From NCBI GenBank assembly GCA_026399025.1, contig JAPLRU010000031.1, positions 1-39,980 on the forward strand: 39,980 nt of DNA. The letters run 5' to 3'. Position numbers and translations under genes: made by a program. Numbering within the stretch: the stretch's first letter is position 1; each line of letters begins with the position of its first letter. This DNA comes from Methylobacter sp. (GTDB taxonomy: Bacteria > Pseudomonadota > Gammaproteobacteria > Methylococcales > Methylomonadaceae). Below are positions 8,815-17,134 of this stretch, piece after piece. The notes under the pieces were generated by a model. It ran no database searches, had not been told where the DNA came from, and saw only the letters and a program-made list of their open reading frames with translations.

Positions 8815-9288
8815 TTACTCCAGCCATTCAATAATGTAGTCTTCCAAATCATCTGCCGCGTCGGCTTCTTTCATGGCATAGCTGCCGATGGAAACGCCGG
8901 CGTCTTGAACGCTGTCGGGGCTTTTCGACACTAAGGGATGCCAAGCCGGAAGTTCTTCGCCGTCAGCCAGTAGCCGATAAGCGCAGGTGGCCGGTAGCCA
9001 CTTATATTCGGCAAAATTGTATTGTTTTAGATCCAGGCATTCCGGGACTAGGCGGGTGCGTTCGTGATAACCGGTGCAACGGCAAGTGTCCAGGTCGATC
9101 AGTTTGCAGGCGACGCTGGTAAAATAAATGTCGCCGGTGTCCTCGTCTTCCAGTTTGTGCAGGCAGCATTTGCCGCAGTTATCGCATAACGACTCCCATT
9201 CTTCGGTAGTCATTTCGGCTAGTTTCTTGGTTTTCCAAAAGCTCATGGGACGTTTCTCATTAACGGGCTGGGGCTTAGATGAATTCAC
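8815..9288 (-). CDS. YcgN/UPF0260-family cysteine-cluster protein
   Basis: A 157-residue cytoplasmic protein matching the E. coli YcgN family throughout (WESLCDNCGKCCLHK, then DIYFTSVACKLID and a CRC segment, then WLPATCAYRLLADGEELPAWHPL). The eight or so conserved cysteines suggest an iron-sulfur or zinc site like that of the YkgJ superfamily. The precise function is unknown. The longest frame starts with GTG at 9288. An ATG at 9246 (MSFWKTKK) lines up better with the usual family N-terminus and may be the true start. The gene lies 64 bp downstream of the PHP phosphoesterase gene on the same strand. Confidence 0.85.
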   Translation of the reverse strand: MNSSKPQPVNEKRPMSFWKTKKLAEMTTEEWESLCDNCGKCCLHKLEDEDTGDIYFTSVACKLIDLDTCRCTGYHERTRLVPECLDLKQYNFAEYKWLPATCAYRLLADGEELPAWHPLVSKSPDSVQDAGVSIGSYAMKEADAADDLEDYIIEWLE

Positions 9289-9352
9289 CTTAAAGGACAG
9301 GTTTTGTTGTTCTCGGTGCTCTTCGTAGTGAATTTTTAGATTACAGATCGCA

Positions 9353-10189
9353 TTAATTCCCGAGCAGTTCCCATATCGGCTTGATGTTGGCGGGTAAAGG
9401 CGCGAGCTTGCCCAGTTCTACCCATTGATTGGCCGGATTATGGAAATCGGAGCCTATGGAACCGGCTAATTCGAACTTTGTTGCATAATTGGCGCTTCGT
9501 CTTATTTCATCGGCGTTATAGTGGCCGGTAACCACTTCGATGCCGAGTCCACCGACTTCTTTGAATGCCGTTAACAGGCGCTTCATCCAACTGGCGGTCA
9601 AGTTGTAACGCAAGGGATGCGCCAATACGGCAATGCCGCCGGACTCGGTAATCCAGTTAACCACTCTGTCCAGCTCGGACCATGTGGTGGGAACAAAAGC
9701 GGCTTTACCGGCGCCCAGATAGCGGTCGAAAGCTTCCTGTTGAGCGGAGACGTGAAATTGCGAAAGCAGGAAGTCGGCGAAATGGCTGCGAGTGATCATG
9801 CCGTCCCCGGCCGCTTTCTTGACCGCTTCCAGTGCGCCGGAAATGCCTTTTTTCTCCAGTTTTTCGGCGATTTTTTCGGCGCGTTCCGTGCGCATGATTT
9901 GCAGGTTGCGGGTAGCTTCGCGTAGCGGCGGATATTCAGGATCAATGCCCAGTCCGACGATGTGAAAACATTTATTTTGCCAACTGCTTGATAGCTCTAT
10001 GCCGGGTATTAATTTGATGCCTGTTGCGCTTGCGGCGGTTTGTGCTTCGGTAATTCCGGCGACGGTGTCGTGATCGGTTAAAGCCAGCGAGGTAACGCCG
10101 AATTGATGGGCGCGGCGCACTAATTCCGTCGGTGATAAGGCGCCGTCGGAGGCGGTAGAATGGCAGTGTAAGTCGTAAGTTTCAGTCAT
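9353..10189 (-). CDS. rnm: PHP-domain phosphoesterase, RNase AM (YciV/Rnm) family
   Basis: A 278-residue protein with the PHP metal-binding motifs in order: DLHCHSTASDG at the N-terminus, LALTDHDTVAG (about 35-45), the glutamate in LIPGIELSS, VLAHPLRY (about 195) and GSDFHNP near the C-terminus. E. coli YciV with this architecture is a 5'-3' exoribonuclease (RNase AM) that trims the 5' ends of rRNAs and also hydrolyses 3',5'-bisphosphorylated nucleotides. Length matches the family (about 280-290 residues). The gene shares its strand with the downstream ycgN-like gene. Upstream, 10190-10438 is a non-coding gap before the divergent NACHT gene, with a TATAAT-like hexamer at 10276 but no convincing -35. 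Confidence 0.85.
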   Translation of the reverse strand: MTETYDLHCHSTASDGALSPTELVRRAHQFGVTSLALTDHDTVAGITEAQTAASATGIKLIPGIELSSSWQNKCFHIVGLGIDPEYPPLREATRNLQIMRTERAEKIAEKLEKKGISGALEAVKKAAGDGMITRSHFADFLLSQFHVSAQQEAFDRYLGAGKAAFVPTTWSELDRVVNWITESGGIAVLAHPLRYNLTASWMKRLLTAFKEVGGLGIEVVTGHYNADEIRRSANYATKFELAGSIGSDFHNPANQWVELGKLAPLPANIKPIWELLGN

Positions 10190-10438
10190 GGATATTCAGG
10201 CAAAGCACAAGGGATGGGTATTTATAATTTAAAGCTTCGTCGTCAACGAGTGCGGAAAAGCGCATGTAAAGCGCTTATAATCCGGGCTTCCGAGCTTTCA
10301 TATTATACGCACAGATAGTTATACTTATACTTCCAAATCCGCTCCTTGCTCGGAAAAGAGAGTAAAGTCGATCAAACAAGCCCCGCTGCCTGATGCGGTC
10401 CGGCAGAACATTTAACCCAATGAACAGGATTTAAATTA

Positions 10439-13183
10439 ATGACCGTAAACAGCAATAACGGCTCTATCGCCACAGAAGTTATGTACCAGTGCCTTGTTCA
10501 AATCATTAATAATCACGGCAACGCGTTAACCGCAACGGAAATCAAAGACCGCGAACAGCACTATCTTAAACGTCTGATGAAAGAGTGCGCAGGGCTCGAA
10601 TGGTTAGACCAAGTTGAACAGATAGATGCGGACAGCACCCCAATGACCTTGAATGCTGTTTATACCGCGTTGCTAACCACTACCCCAAAAAACCACAAAG
10701 AACAAACCCTCAGGGAAAAGCTACGATCATTCAGCGCGGTGGAAATGCTTAATCGGGAACAGCGGCTGGTTATCACCGGCGCGCCCGGCAGCGGCAAAAC
10801 GGCCTTGGTTAACTTTATCGCGCTGTGCATGGCGGGCGAATTACTGCAAGACGCTTTATGCAATCTGCGCTTGTTAACCGAGCCTTTGCCCGTTGCCAAC
10901 GATCAAGAGAAAAACCAACCACAAGACTGGCAACATCCGGCCTTGATACCGCTACGGGTGGTGTTGCGGGATTTTGCCGGTTCGGAGCATTTCCCCCAAA
11001 CAGGACAGCAAGGCACGGCGTTGCAGCTTTATAACTTTATTAAAGCCGACTTGAGCAGCAAAATGTGTACGGAGTATGTCGATATTTTGGAGCAGCGTTT
11101 GCGGCGCGGCGAAGTCTTGGTATTGTTTGACGGGCTCGATGAGGTGTCGCAGGCGGGCGAACGCAGAGTACATCTCAAACAGTGCATCGAAGATTTTTGT
11201 AAATCCTATGGCGGCAACCGGTTTCTGGTTACCGTGCGCCCTTATGCTTATGAACAAAAAGACTGGAAAATACGCGATTTTAGCCAAACCGGCCTAGCCA
11301 ACTTCAGTCGCGGTCAAATCCGTTTATTTATCGAACGCTGGTATCAGTGTCGGATTGAAATTAAAGACAGCGAAAGGCAACACCGCGCCGAAAAACTTAA
11401 AACCGTGATTTTACAGAACAGCGCTTTATACGAGCTGGCGGAACGTCCGTTATTGCTGACCTTAATGGCCTTTTTGCACAGTAATCGCCATGACTTGCCC
11501 GAACGCCGGGCCGATTTATACAAGCATTTATTGGATTTGTTAATTCAAAAATGGGAAAAAGCCCGCTTTAAAGTTGACGATGTCGAGGCGGCAAAAAAGT
11601 GCGAACAGCACAGTTTGGCGGAGTTTTTACAGGTCGGTCCCGATGCGATCCGCCAAGTGTTGGAGCGGCTGGCCTATAATGCCCATGCCAATCAGACCGG
11701 TAACGCTAGCGGAACCGCTGATATTGCCGCCCAAAACCTGAGCCATGAGTTGGTTAAACTGGCGCGTAATAATCAGCAACACGACGTCAGCGTAGCCAAA
11801 ATTCATGATTATTTGCGCGACCGGGTCGGCATCTTATATCAACGCGGCGGTGACGGCGACAATGCGGTTTATACCTTTCCGCACCGCAGTTTTCAGGAAT
11901 ATCTGGCCGCCGCTTATTTTCATCGGGAAGAAAAGGATTTATTTACACAATATCAGGATTGCGAAGACTGGCAGGCCTTGGCCGCTCACTTAGCCATCAC
12001 CGACCCGGATCGTTGGCGTGAAGTCGTCATTTTGGCAGGCGGCATTGAAGCGCAGACCAAGCCCGGCCCTATCTGGGATTTATTGAATGCCTTAGTGCCG
12101 GAGCCGCTAACCGGCGACTTCTTGGAGTTGAAATCGGCCTGGGCTTTGCGTCTGTCCGCGCAAATTCTTGCCGAAAGCCTTAAGTTTATCGATTTAAGCC
12201 CAAAGCATGAGCGCATTAAACAACGCATTTGTTCATCATTGCCGCAGGTTTTAACAAGCTCGACACTGGCCGCCCCGGAGCGCGTTGCCGCAGGCCGTTA
12301 TTTAGCCAAAATCGGCGATCCGCGCAGCGAGGTGTTAAACGTTGATGACATGCTGTTTTGCTTGATAGCCAAAGGCGAGTTTTTCTTGGGCAGCACCGAT
12401 GACGATAGTTTGGCCCGTGACGATGAAAAACATAACGCGGGCTTGCAAAGCCTGGATTATGTTTACGCGCTGGGCAAGTATCCGGTCACCGTGGCGCAGT
12501 TTGCCCAGTTTGAGCAAGAATCCGGCTTTCAAGTAGGAGACCATGACTGTTTAGACGGTATGGCGAATGCCCCCGTGGTTTATGTAAGTTGGGATGAGGC
12601 TATGGCGTTTTGCGCGTGGCTGACCGAACGTTGGACAAATGTTTTGCCTAAAGGCTGGCGCGTGACTTTACCCACTGAACGCGAATGGGAAAAAGCCGCG
12701 CGCGGCGGCTTAACCATTCCACTGGCAACCCAAGCATTCACCGCCGACGGCTTAGTGGAAAACTTAACCTCGGAAGCGATTAAAGATAACGGCAATCCGC
12801 AGCGACTCTATCCTTGGGGCGACGACCTCGATAACGAAAAATTAAATTTCAACATGAACATAGGCGCGGTTTCGGCGGTAGGCTGTTACCCTTTGGGCGC
12901 TAGTCCTTATGGCTGTGAGGAGATGAGCGGCAATGTCTGGGAATGGGCGCGCAGCACTTATGATAAGAGCTATCCCGCTAGTGAGCATCTCTGGTTACAG
13001 CGTGATAATCCAGACGACAACAAGCAGTCGCGTGTGTTGCGCGGCGGCGGCTTCTACGACATTCAGAACTTCGTGCGTTGTGCCGCCCGTTTCGACGTCC
13101 ACCCGAACAGCCGTGGCTACGACATCGGCTTTCGGGTAGTGCTGTCCCCATTACCTCCGAACTCTGTATCTTCTGGCCTCTGA
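10439..13183 (+). CDS. NACHT NTPase with C-terminal FGE/C-type-lectin-fold domain, first copy
   Basis: A 914-residue STAND-type ATPase. The NACHT domain has Walker A ITGAPGSGKT (about 112-121) and Walker B LVLFDGLDEV (about 227-236), followed by helical regions to about 600. Residues about 626-914 form an FGE-sulfatase (SUMF1) fold with LYPWGDD, GNVWEW, RVLRGGG and IGFRVV. The two catalytic cysteines of true formylglycine-generating enzymes are absent: the segment after RGGGF reads YDIQNFVRCAAR. So it is probably a ligand-binding C-type-lectin variant, not an enzyme. Those residues coincide with the putative DGR variable region. The N-terminus has NNGSIATE, related to a motif in the next two proteins. 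A ribosome binding site (AGGA) precedes the ATG. The likely role is an NLR-like sensor in immunity or self/non-self recognition (inference). Confidence 0.9.
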   Translation: MTVNSNNGSIATEVMYQCLVQIINNHGNALTATEIKDREQHYLKRLMKECAGLEWLDQVEQIDADSTPMTLNAVYTALLTTTPKNHKEQTLREKLRSFSAVEMLNREQRLVITGAPGSGKTALVNFIALCMAGELLQDALCNLRLLTEPLPVANDQEKNQPQDWQHPALIPLRVVLRDFAGSEHFPQTGQQGTALQLYNFIKADLSSKMCTEYVDILEQRLRRGEVLVLFDGLDEVSQAGERRVHLKQCIEDFCKSYGGNRFLVTVRPYAYEQKDWKIRDFSQTGLANFSRGQIRLFIERWYQCRIEIKDSERQHRAEKLKTVILQNSALYELAERPLLLTLMAFLHSNRHDLPERRADLYKHLLDLLIQKWEKARFKVDDVEAAKKCEQHSLAEFLQVGPDAIRQVLERLAYNAHANQTGNASGTADIAAQNLSHELVKLARNNQQHDVSVAKIHDYLRDRVGILYQRGGDGDNAVYTFPHRSFQEYLAAAYFHREEKDLFTQYQDCEDWQALAAHLAITDPDRWREVVILAGGIEAQTKPGPIWDLLNALVPEPLTGDFLELKSAWALRLSAQILAESLKFIDLSPKHERIKQRICSSLPQVLTSSTLAAPERVAAGRYLAKIGDPRSEVLNVDDMLFCLIAKGEFFLGSTDDDSLARDDEKHNAGLQSLDYVYALGKYPVTVAQFAQFEQESGFQVGDHDCLDGMANAPVVYVSWDEAMAFCAWLTERWTNVLPKGWRVTLPTEREWEKAARGGLTIPLATQAFTADGLVENLTSEAIKDNGNPQRLYPWGDDLDNEKLNFNMNIGAVSAVGCYPLGASPYGCEEMSGNVWEWARSTYDKSYPASEHLWLQRDNPDDNKQSRVLRGGGFYDIQNFVRCAARFDVHPNSRGYDIGFRVVLSPLPPNSVSSGL
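13025..13157 (+). other. Putative DGR variable region VR1
   Basis: The core 13055-13126 (24 codons, residues 873-896 of the first NACHT protein) is flanked by 30 nt on the left and 33 nt on the right that are identical to the flanks of 16842-16913 in the second NACHT gene. Within the core the two copies differ at 11 nt. Eight of these have A in one copy, and eight of nine changed codons change the amino acid. The encoded pattern ending HPNSRGYDIGFRVV resembles the variable ends of DGR targets of the FGE type. The conserved right flank would hold the initiation-of-mutagenic-homing site. Confidence 0.7.
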
Positions 13184-13194
13184 ATCTCTGATTT

Positions 13195-13470
13195 GCTATC
13201 GTTCCCACGCTCCGGCGCTCATCTTTATACACAAGTGCTTGCGGGCACCGTCATTCTGGCAGGGATGCCAGAATCCAGGCACAGGGATGTGAAAGTTCGG
13301 AGATACCCGATGTTTCTAAACAACGCGCAAGGTTCGAAAGTTACCGTCCATGGCGCTGGATCCCGGCTTCCCTGCCGGGATGACGACTCTGCACCAACTT
13401 GTGTATAAAGATGAGCGCCGGAGCGTGGGAACTATTCGAGTTGCTGGGGTATTTATTGCGAGCTGCCTAA
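13195..13470. mobile_element. MITE-like element B, 36-bp perfect inverted repeat
   Basis: Inner arms 13201-13236 and 13397-13432 are perfectly complementary over 36 bp, beginning GTTCCCACGCTCCGGCGCTC. Between them lie CATTCTGGCAGGGATGCCAG and the facing CCCGGCTTCCCTGCCGGG block. On the right the element continues to 13470 with TATTTATTGCGAGCTGCCTA, the outer end also seen at 27.2 and 33.2 kb. The left outer end is missing. No transposase frame is present, so it would be a non-autonomous element. It ends exactly where the reverse transcriptase remnant begins. Confidence 0.85.
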
Positions 13471-13857
13471 GACGTTGCTATGGGAATGGAAGCAACAAAC
13501 TGAGGCTTATTTAGCCAAGCTAAGATTACGGTTTCATTCGGGAACGCATCCACGCCCTGTTACCGAAGGTTTTAGGTTTTTCCTAACAAGCGACGTTTAA
13601 AAAGACGCAAAGGCATTCAATATCAGCGCCGCTTAAAACACCTGATTTCACAAGTTGAACGTGGGGAGCTTCTAAAACAATCCTTGTTGGATTCAATCAT
13701 GGCGTGGAATAATCATGCCGGCTACGGTAATACAGTCGGTTTACCCGATGAAATTGCCGCTCTAGCTCGTAAACGCTATCAAAAAATTTTAAATCGACAC
13801 AACAAAAACCACCGGAGAAAACTATGTACGAATTACAACCCGCAGTCAGCGGTTTAA
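13471..13857 (+). pseudogene. Remnant of a reverse transcriptase C-terminus, DGR-like
   Basis: Conceptual translation across one disruption gives LLWEWKQQTEAYLAKLRLRF, then RPVTEGFRF, then (after a shift and small deletion near 13577) FPNKRRLKRRKG, LISQVERGELL and SIMAWNNHAGYGNTVGL. The order 'P-V-x-x-G-F-x-F-L-G-F, K-R-R, W-x-x-H-A, N-T' is what I recall of the thumb and C-terminal region of DGR-type reverse transcriptases. The palm domain with YxDD is absent: upstream the sequence changes abruptly into the repeat element ending at 13470. The remnant overlaps the start of the following gene by 34 nt. Assignment rests on recalled family patterns, not on a search. Confidence 0.65.
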
Positions 13858-14177
13858 TGGATTTATTGATTCAAGGCGGCTCGGATGCGGCTGTAGAACT
13901 GTCCAAAAATGCCGTGCTGAAAGGCGCTACGGTTTTATCGAAATTGTGGCGGGATATTTTCAGCAAACAGCCCCGAGCTTATCCACTGGCCGATGATGTA
14001 GCGAAACAGCCTGGCAATGAAGAATTGAAAAATCAGTTGCAAGCACTGTTGCAACAAACGCTTAGCGAATATCCCGAGTTATTGCAGAACACTAATACAT
14101 CGGGGGATGTCACTGCCGATAACGGTTCAATCGCCGTAGGGCAAAGTATTCATTCAAGCCAAACCATCCATAAATAA
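13824..14177 (+). CDS. Small helical protein with C-terminal N-G-S-I-A-V-G-Q motif
   Basis: A 117-residue protein of unknown function, preceded by a ribosome binding site (GGAGA). Residues 1-95 are predicted helical: an amphipathic N-terminal stretch with small residues (GGSDAAVELSKNAVLKGA), then EELKNQLQALLQQTLSEYPELLQ. The last 20 residues are polar and glycine-rich, with NGSIAVGQ at 100-107. Nearly the same octapeptide (NGGIAVGQ) opens the NACHT protein encoded 72 bp downstream. A small effector with a motif at its C-terminus next to an NLR with the motif at its N-terminus is the arrangement described for bacterial amyloid signalling sequences. It might therefore be the cell-death or membrane effector of the downstream receptor, which is inference. 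It is not Avd-like as far as I can judge. Confidence 0.75.
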   Translation: MYELQPAVSGLMDLLIQGGSDAAVELSKNAVLKGATVLSKLWRDIFSKQPRAYPLADDVAKQPGNEELKNQLQALLQQTLSEYPELLQNTNTSGDVTADNGSIAVGQSIHSSQTIHK

Positions 14178-14185
14178 ATCGAACC

Positions 14186-14230
14186 GGAGTGCGGGCTTTG
14201 CCCGCTATCGCCAAGCAAAGTCCGCACTCC
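14186..14230. repeat. REP-like hairpin between the small protein and the second NACHT gene
   Basis: Arms GGAGTGCGGGCTTTGC (14186-14201) and GCAAAGTCCGCACTCC (14215-14230) pair with one mismatch around a 13-nt loop. A related sequence occurs at 17019-17062, just after the second NACHT gene. It could act as an attenuator or mRNA stabiliser, but the recurrence points to a dispersed repeat. It has no T-run, so it is not a standard terminator. Confidence 0.8.
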
Positions 14231-14249
14231 AAAAATATGAGTACATCTT

Positions 14250-16970
14250 ATGAACTGGCTCGATTGGCTAAACCGAAAATTATCTAAACCTCAGCCACAA
14301 GCCGACGTTGCCAACGTAAGCGCCCAAAACGGCGGTATTGCAGTGGGCCAGGCTAACGGCAGTACTATTATTGTTTATAACCAGTCCGTACCCGATCAGG
14401 TTATCAAACTACAGGCAAGAGGGCTTAAGTTGCCGACCGAACGCGCGCAAAACATAACGCGGAAATTTTTAGAAGATATTCAAACCTATTACCGTTATTT
14501 ACCGTTAAAAGGCATGGGCAATAATGGCGAACTGCGTTTGCAGTTTCCGTTGGTCTCGCTGTTTATTCCGCTCAATGCCCGGTTAACCTTGCCCAAAGCC
14601 GATACCTTGCCGGATGGTTTGCGCTTGGCCGGGCGAAAGTTAAGCGAGGAAGATGACGAGCAATGGGGCGGGCGTTTGGATCATGCCCGTCCGGTGTTGG
14701 AGCTGATTATCCAACACCCGGTGTTAGTCATCCTCGGCGACCCAGGTTCAGGCAAAAGTACGGTGCTGCGGTTTTTGGCGTTCTTATTGGCGACCGGACA
14801 AGGCCGCAGCTTACAGCTGGAGGGTTTCCTGCCGCTATTGCTGCCGCTGGCCGCTTATTCCGAACGACTCAGCAAACAGGAGGATTTAAGCCTGCGGCGT
14901 TTTGCATTGGAATATTTTCAAGCGCGGATGGATTTGCACGATTTGGCTGAATTACTGGAAACCCGTCTGGAACAAGGCAAGGTCTTAATCCTGTTGGACG
15001 GCCTGGATGAAGTTAAAGCCGTGCATTTGCGCAATACCGTCGTGGATAGGGTGCAGCAATTTCTCTGCGGGCATATTAAACACGGCAACCGGGTGATTAT
15101 GACCAGCCGCATTATCGGTTATCAGGAAGTCCGCCCGCCGGAAATTGAAAACTTGCGCGAATGTACGCTGTTAGATTTCGATGAGGATGAAATCGCCGAG
15201 TTTATTGGCCGCTGGACGCAAACTATCGAAGCCGCCTGTTATGGGCAACAGGCGGTTATTCGCTATGAAGCGCAACGGGAAGCTAATGAATTGATAAGCG
15301 CTATCGAACACAATCCGGGCATACGCAAACTGGCGGCAACGCCGTTATTGTTGACCATGCTGGTCATCCAAAAGCGTCAAGGCGTCAGTCTGCCCAAGCA
15401 TCGCGTGATGTTGTATGAGCAATACATACAAAGCTTATTACGCGACTGGCTGCTGGCGCGCAGTTTACATAACAGTCCGGCGGATTTGCCGGATGATTTG
15501 ATGTTGCGCCGGGTGTTGGAGCCGCTGGCCTGGTGGCTGCAAAGCACGGTCCCCGGCAAAGGACTGGTCAATGAAGCGGATTTGCTTGCTTGGCTCGGCG
15601 ATTTTTATAAAGACGCGGAAAATCCTGGGCAGAAAGTCCGTGGCTGTATTAAAGACGTGCGCGAATATTCCGGTTTGCTGATCGACCGGGGCGGCGGAAG
15701 CTTCGGCTTTATGCACTTGACCTTTATGGAATACTTGGCGGCGGTATCGCTGGCCGACCGTGTGCAAAACGGATTAGACGCGGTTTTAGCGTGCATGGTA
15801 GAACATGCGGACGAGGCGGAATGGCAGGAAACCTTGTTGTTGTCTATCAGCTATTTGGGCATTAAGCAAAAGTTCGCTCCCCTGACGACCGAATTATTGC
15901 GGAAACTTTTGGCGCACACCGCGAAATCACCCGGAAGCCATCATGAACTGGTTGCCGCCGCTTTGGCTGACATGGGGCCGATAGGGGTAACCGCGGAAGG
16001 CTGGCAAAGCTTGCGGAAAAGTCTGGTGGATGAAGGCTTACGCAGTTTCGTTATTCCGGCGCGAAAACGGGCGAATATAGGCCGGTGGCTGGCTGAAATG
16101 GGCGACCCGCGTAGCGAGGTGTTAACGGTTGACGACATGCTGTTTTGCTGGGTGCCGAGAGGCGAGTTTTTCCTGGGCAGCACCGATAGCGATAGTTTGG
16201 CCAGTGGCGATGAAAAACATAACGCGGGCTTGCAAAACCTGGATTATGTTTACGCGCTGAGCAAGTATCCGGTCACCGTGGCGCAGTTTACCCGGTTTGT
16301 AAATGACTCGGGTTTTCAGGCAGGAGACAAGGGCTGCTTGGACGGGCCGACGAACCGGCCCGTGGTTGATGTAAGCTGGGATGAAGCGATGGCTTTTTGT
16401 GTTTGGCTGACTGAGCGTTGGAATACTGTTTTGCCGCAAGGCTGGCGTGTAACTTTACCCACCGAACGCGAATGGGAAAAAGCCGCGCGCGGCGGTTTAA
16501 AAATTCCACTGACAACCCAAGCATTCACTGCCGCCGACTTAGCGGAAAATTTAAGCTCGGAAGCCGTTAAAGATAACGACAGCCCGCAGCGACTCTATCC
16601 CTGGGGCAATGATCTCGATAACGAAAAATTAAACTTTGACATGAACATAGGCGCGGTTTCAGCAGTCGGTTGTTATCCCTTGGGCGGCAGCCCTTATGGC
16701 TGCGAGGAGATGGGCGGCAATGTCTGGGAATGGACGCGCAGTGTTTATGCAAAAAACTATCCCGATAACGGCAGCCTCTGGTTACAGCGTGATAATTCGG
16801 ATGACAGCGAACAGTCGCGTGTGTTGCGCGGCGGCGGCTTCAACGACCTTCAGAGCCGCGTGCGTTGCGCCGCCCGTTACGACGTCCACCCGAACGACCG
16901 TGACTACGACCTCGGCTTTCGGGTAGTGCTGTCCCCATTACCTCTGGACTCTGAAGCCTCTGATCTCTGA
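14250..16970 (+). CDS. NACHT NTPase with C-terminal FGE/C-type-lectin-fold domain, second copy
   Basis: A 906-residue STAND-type ATPase. The N-terminus carries NGGIAVGQ (27-34), matching the motif of the small protein upstream. Walker A is VILGDPGSGKST (about 159-170) and Walker B is VLILLDGLDEV (about 245-255). The NACHT and helical regions differ strongly from those of the first copy. From about residue 617 the FGE-fold domain is nearly the same as in the first protein at both protein and DNA level. As there, the catalytic cysteine pair of formylglycine-generating enzymes is missing, replaced by NDLQSRVRCAARY. A typical ribosome binding site is not evident before the ATG. The likely role is a ligand-sensing NLR-like receptor paired with the small protein; the ligand and output are unknown. 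Confidence 0.9.
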   Translation: MNWLDWLNRKLSKPQPQADVANVSAQNGGIAVGQANGSTIIVYNQSVPDQVIKLQARGLKLPTERAQNITRKFLEDIQTYYRYLPLKGMGNNGELRLQFPLVSLFIPLNARLTLPKADTLPDGLRLAGRKLSEEDDEQWGGRLDHARPVLELIIQHPVLVILGDPGSGKSTVLRFLAFLLATGQGRSLQLEGFLPLLLPLAAYSERLSKQEDLSLRRFALEYFQARMDLHDLAELLETRLEQGKVLILLDGLDEVKAVHLRNTVVDRVQQFLCGHIKHGNRVIMTSRIIGYQEVRPPEIENLRECTLLDFDEDEIAEFIGRWTQTIEAACYGQQAVIRYEAQREANELISAIEHNPGIRKLAATPLLLTMLVIQKRQGVSLPKHRVMLYEQYIQSLLRDWLLARSLHNSPADLPDDLMLRRVLEPLAWWLQSTVPGKGLVNEADLLAWLGDFYKDAENPGQKVRGCIKDVREYSGLLIDRGGGSFGFMHLTFMEYLAAVSLADRVQNGLDAVLACMVEHADEAEWQETLLLSISYLGIKQKFAPLTTELLRKLLAHTAKSPGSHHELVAAALADMGPIGVTAEGWQSLRKSLVDEGLRSFVIPARKRANIGRWLAEMGDPRSEVLTVDDMLFCWVPRGEFFLGSTDSDSLASGDEKHNAGLQNLDYVYALSKYPVTVAQFTRFVNDSGFQAGDKGCLDGPTNRPVVDVSWDEAMAFCVWLTERWNTVLPQGWRVTLPTEREWEKAARGGLKIPLTTQAFTAADLAENLSSEAVKDNDSPQRLYPWGNDLDNEKLNFDMNIGAVSAVGCYPLGGSPYGCEEMGGNVWEWTRSVYAKNYPDNGSLWLQRDNSDDSEQSRVLRGGGFNDLQSRVRCAARYDVHPNDRDYDLGFRVVLSPLPLDSEASDL
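16812..16946 (+). other. Putative DGR variable region VR2
   Basis: The core 16842-16913 (residues 865-888 of the second NACHT protein) corresponds codon for codon to 13055-13126. Differences from VR1 include TAC/AAC, ATT/CTT, AAC/AGC, TTC/CGC, TTC/TAC, AGC/GAC, GGC/GAC and ATC/CTC, all at first or second codon positions. The single other difference, TGT/TGC, is silent. All but that one are explained if a template carried A at the changed positions. No template repeat was seen in the window. Confidence 0.7.
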
Positions 16971-17018
16971 ATCTCTGAAAAAATGAGTTTCACTGGTTTT
17001 GATAGGGTGCAAGAATCG

Positions 17019-17062
17019 GGAGTGCAAGCTTTGCTTGCCTGTGCAGACGAAGCCTGCACTCC
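17019..17062. repeat. REP-like hairpin downstream of the second NACHT gene
   Basis: Ends GGAGTGCAAGCTT and AAGCCTGCACTCC face each other with one mismatch, and a second small hairpin lies inside (CAAGCTTTGCTTG). Related to the hairpin at 14186-14230. It lies between convergent genes and may help end transcription from either side, though no clear U-tract follows. Confidence 0.7.
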
Positions 17063-17134
17063 GCGATGCTGAAACAGGGTAGAGGCCTATGCCCGGTATT
17101 TCCTGGCAAGAGCGTGGCGGCGACTTTCCTTACC

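Noticed and set aside
13193-13408. Open frame of 71 codons inside element B
   Set aside because: It is made wholly of the inverted-repeat element, with no protein-like features.
13824-14177. DGR accessory protein Avd
   Set aside because: Size fits and it is next to the reverse transcriptase remnant, but its sequence does not show the basic four-helix pattern I know for Avd, and it shares a motif with the NACHT protein instead.
10439-16970. Formylglycine-generating (sulfatase-activating) enzyme activity of the two large proteins
   Set aside because: The fold motifs are present but the catalytic cysteine pair is replaced by variable residues, so a binding role is more likely.
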